Positions 6,963 through 10,560 of a stretch of DNA of 10,560 bases are shown piece by piece. Made by a program: the position numbers and the translations under genes. The stretch comes from DATAFT01 sp035544635 (GTDB lineage Bacteria > Acidobacteriota > Thermoanaerobaculia > Multivoradales > Multivoraceae), in the NCBI GenBank assembly GCA_035544635.1, contig DATKDQ010000367.1:1-10560 (forward strand). The letters are read 5' to 3'. Each line of letters starts with the position of its first letter. The stretch's first letter is position 1. The notes beneath the pieces were generated by a model. That model was not told the DNA's origin. It saw only the letters and a list, made by a program, of their open reading frames with translations, and did no database searches.

Positions 6963-8336
6963 CTACAACGGCTCGAATGTGGCCGAGAAGTGGCGTAAGG
7001 ATGCCGGCTCCTCGACGATGCGCAGGCCGCGGAGCTGGTCGCGGCGCGCGGCCACCCGCTCCACCACCTCGATCACGTAGTCGATGTGGCTCTGGGTGTA
7101 GACCCGGCGCGGCACCGCGAGGCGCACCAGGTCCATCGCCGCGGGAACCTCCGTGCCGTCGGGCTGCCGCCCGAACATGACCGTGCCGATCTCGCAGCCA
7201 CGCACGCCGCCCTCGCGATAGAGCTCCACCGCGATCGACTGCCCCGGGTACTCGAGCGGCGGCACCTGCGGGAGCAGGGCGCGGGCGTCGATGTACACGG
7301 CGTGGCCGCCCACCGGCACCACGATCGGGACCCCGGCGCGCTCGAGCGCCTCGCCGAGATAGGCGGTCGAGCGGATGCGGTAGCGCAGATAGTCGTGGTC
7401 CACCACCTCGCGCAGGCCCTGCGCGATCGCCTCGAGGTCCCGCCCGGCCAGACCGCCGTAGGTCGGGAAGCCTTCGGTGAGGATCAGGTTGTCGCGGCAC
7501 CGGTGGGCAAGATCGTCGTCGTCGACGGCCAGCCAGCCGCCCATGTTGGCGAGACCGTCCTTCTTCGCCGACATGGTCATGCCGGCGGCGCACGAGGCCA
7601 TCTCGGCGACGATCCCGGGGACGGTGCGCTCCGCGAAGCCCGGCTCGCGCATCCGGATGAACCAGGCGTTCTCGGCGAAGCGGCAGGCGTCGAGGAAGAG
7701 GGGGACGCCATGCGCCGCGCACACGTCGCGGACCTGTCGCAGGTTGGCGAGGCTAACGGGCTGACCGCCGCCGGAGTTGTTGGTGACCGTCATGAACACC
7801 ATCGGCACGTCGGCGCGACGCTCCTCGAGGAGGCGCGCGAGCGCGGCGGTGTCCATGTTCCCCTTGAACGGGTGGCGGTCGGACGGGACCCGGCCCTCGG
7901 GGATCGGCAGATCGAGCGCCTCGGCGCCGCTCGCCTCGACGTTGGCGCGCGTGGTGTCGAAGTGGGTGTTCGACGGCACGATCTTGCCGGGGCCGCCGAG
8001 CACCGAGAACAGGATCCGCTCCGCGGCGCGGCCCTGGTGGGTGGGGATCACGTGCCGGTACGGGAAGAGCTCCTTGACCGCGGCCTCGAAACGGTAGAAG
8101 GACGGCGAGCCGGCGTAGGACTCGTCCGCGCGCTGGACCGCCGCCCACTGCTCGGCCGACATCGCGCCGGTGCCGGAGTCGGTGAGCAGGTCGATCATCA
8201 CGTCTTCGGAGCGCAGGCCGAAGAGGTTGTAGCCCTCGTCGCGCAGCCGCGCCTCACGCTGGTCGCGGGTGAGGTGACGGATCGGCTCGACCGACTTGAT
8301 GCGGAACGGCTCGATGATGGTGCGGAAGGAGTCCAT
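6963..8336 (-). CDS. tnaA: tryptophanase-like PLP beta-eliminating lyase (tryptophan indole-lyase / tyrosine phenol-lyase family)
   Basis: A fold-type I PLP enzyme expected to cleave an aromatic amino acid to indole or phenol plus pyruvate and ammonia. All 457 residues align end to end with the family, from PFRIKSVE (10-17) to LRHFSATF. Catalytic features are Tyr74 (DESYAGS), PTHQGRAAE (98-106), Asp216 and Arg219 (FLDACRF), Lys259 in MSAKKD as the PLP-bound lysine, and Arg405 (VRLAVPR) for the substrate carboxylate. Specificity positions favour tryptophanase: Asp127 (HFDTTR) and His449 (LRHFS) match tryptophanase Asp137 and His463. Tyrosine phenol-lyase has Thr124 and Phe448 there, and its Arg381 is Ile383 here. 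The ATG lies 26 bp behind clpA, leaving no room for a TnaC-type leader peptide, and no tnaB permease follows. The start has only a weak GGGG upstream, so co-transcription with clpA is likely. Family is certain; the exact substrate is less so. Confidence 0.9.
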   Translation of the reverse strand: MDSFRTIIEPFRIKSVEPIRHLTRDQREARLRDEGYNLFGLRSEDVMIDLLTDSGTGAMSAEQWAAVQRADESYAGSPSFYRFEAAVKELFPYRHVIPTHQGRAAERILFSVLGGPGKIVPSNTHFDTTRANVEASGAEALDLPIPEGRVPSDRHPFKGNMDTAALARLLEERRADVPMVFMTVTNNSGGGQPVSLANLRQVRDVCAAHGVPLFLDACRFAENAWFIRMREPGFAERTVPGIVAEMASCAAGMTMSAKKDGLANMGGWLAVDDDDLAHRCRDNLILTEGFPTYGGLAGRDLEAIAQGLREVVDHDYLRYRIRSTAYLGEALERAGVPIVVPVGGHAVYIDARALLPQVPPLEYPGQSIAVELYREGGVRGCEIGTVMFGRQPDGTEVPAAMDLVRLAVPRRVYTQSHIDYVIEVVERVAARRDQLRGLRIVEEPASLRHFSATFEPL

Positions 8337-8362
8337 CCGAGCCCCGGAGATCGAGGCCGGCG

Positions 8363-10560
<2,198 letters not shown>

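Overview
The window looks like a chromosomal segment of a high-G+C bacterium. G+C is about two thirds by eye, with a strong G/C bias at third codon positions and many long antisense shadow frames. The gene set is a FumA-type fumarase, a CoA ligase plus acyl-CoA dehydrogenase, a membrane diguanylate cyclase, ribosomal protein S4, a tryptophanase-like lyase and ClpA. This suggests a free-living, fatty- or organic-acid-degrading Gram-negative organism, plausibly an environmental deltaproteobacterial-type lineage. That placement is inference; nothing here fixes the taxon.

Layout: positions 1-4458 are a leftward block. In transcription order it holds an ANL-superfamily acyl-CoA ligase (4458-2947), an acyl-CoA dehydrogenase (2851-1610) and a class I fumarate hydratase (1511 to beyond position 1). 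A perfect 14-bp palindrome typical of TetR-family operators lies just before the dehydrogenase, so at least dehydrogenase and fumarase may form a separately controlled unit. A 143-bp divergent spacer (4459-4601) separates this block from the only rightward gene, a 477-residue membrane-bound GGDEF protein (4602-6035). That gene converges on rpsD.

From 6094 to the right edge everything is again leftward: clpA (entering from beyond 10560 and ending at 8363), a tryptophanase/tyrosine phenol-lyase family gene only 26 bp behind it (8336-6963), a 269-bp spacer with hairpins and a candidate promoter, and a solitary rpsD (6693-6094) with a TTG start. ClpA belongs to protein quality control and the lyase to aromatic amino-acid breakdown. 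Their link is positional only.

I found no mobile element, CRISPR array, tRNA or rRNA, and no clear new defence or biosynthetic system. The points most worth a second look are the ligase, which has lost the usual residues of two adenylation motifs; the TetR-type operator; the lyase with tryptophanase-type specificity residues but no tna-type leader or permease; and the isolated, cysteine-poor rpsD with a structured leader. No gene-free stretch exceeds 300 bases.
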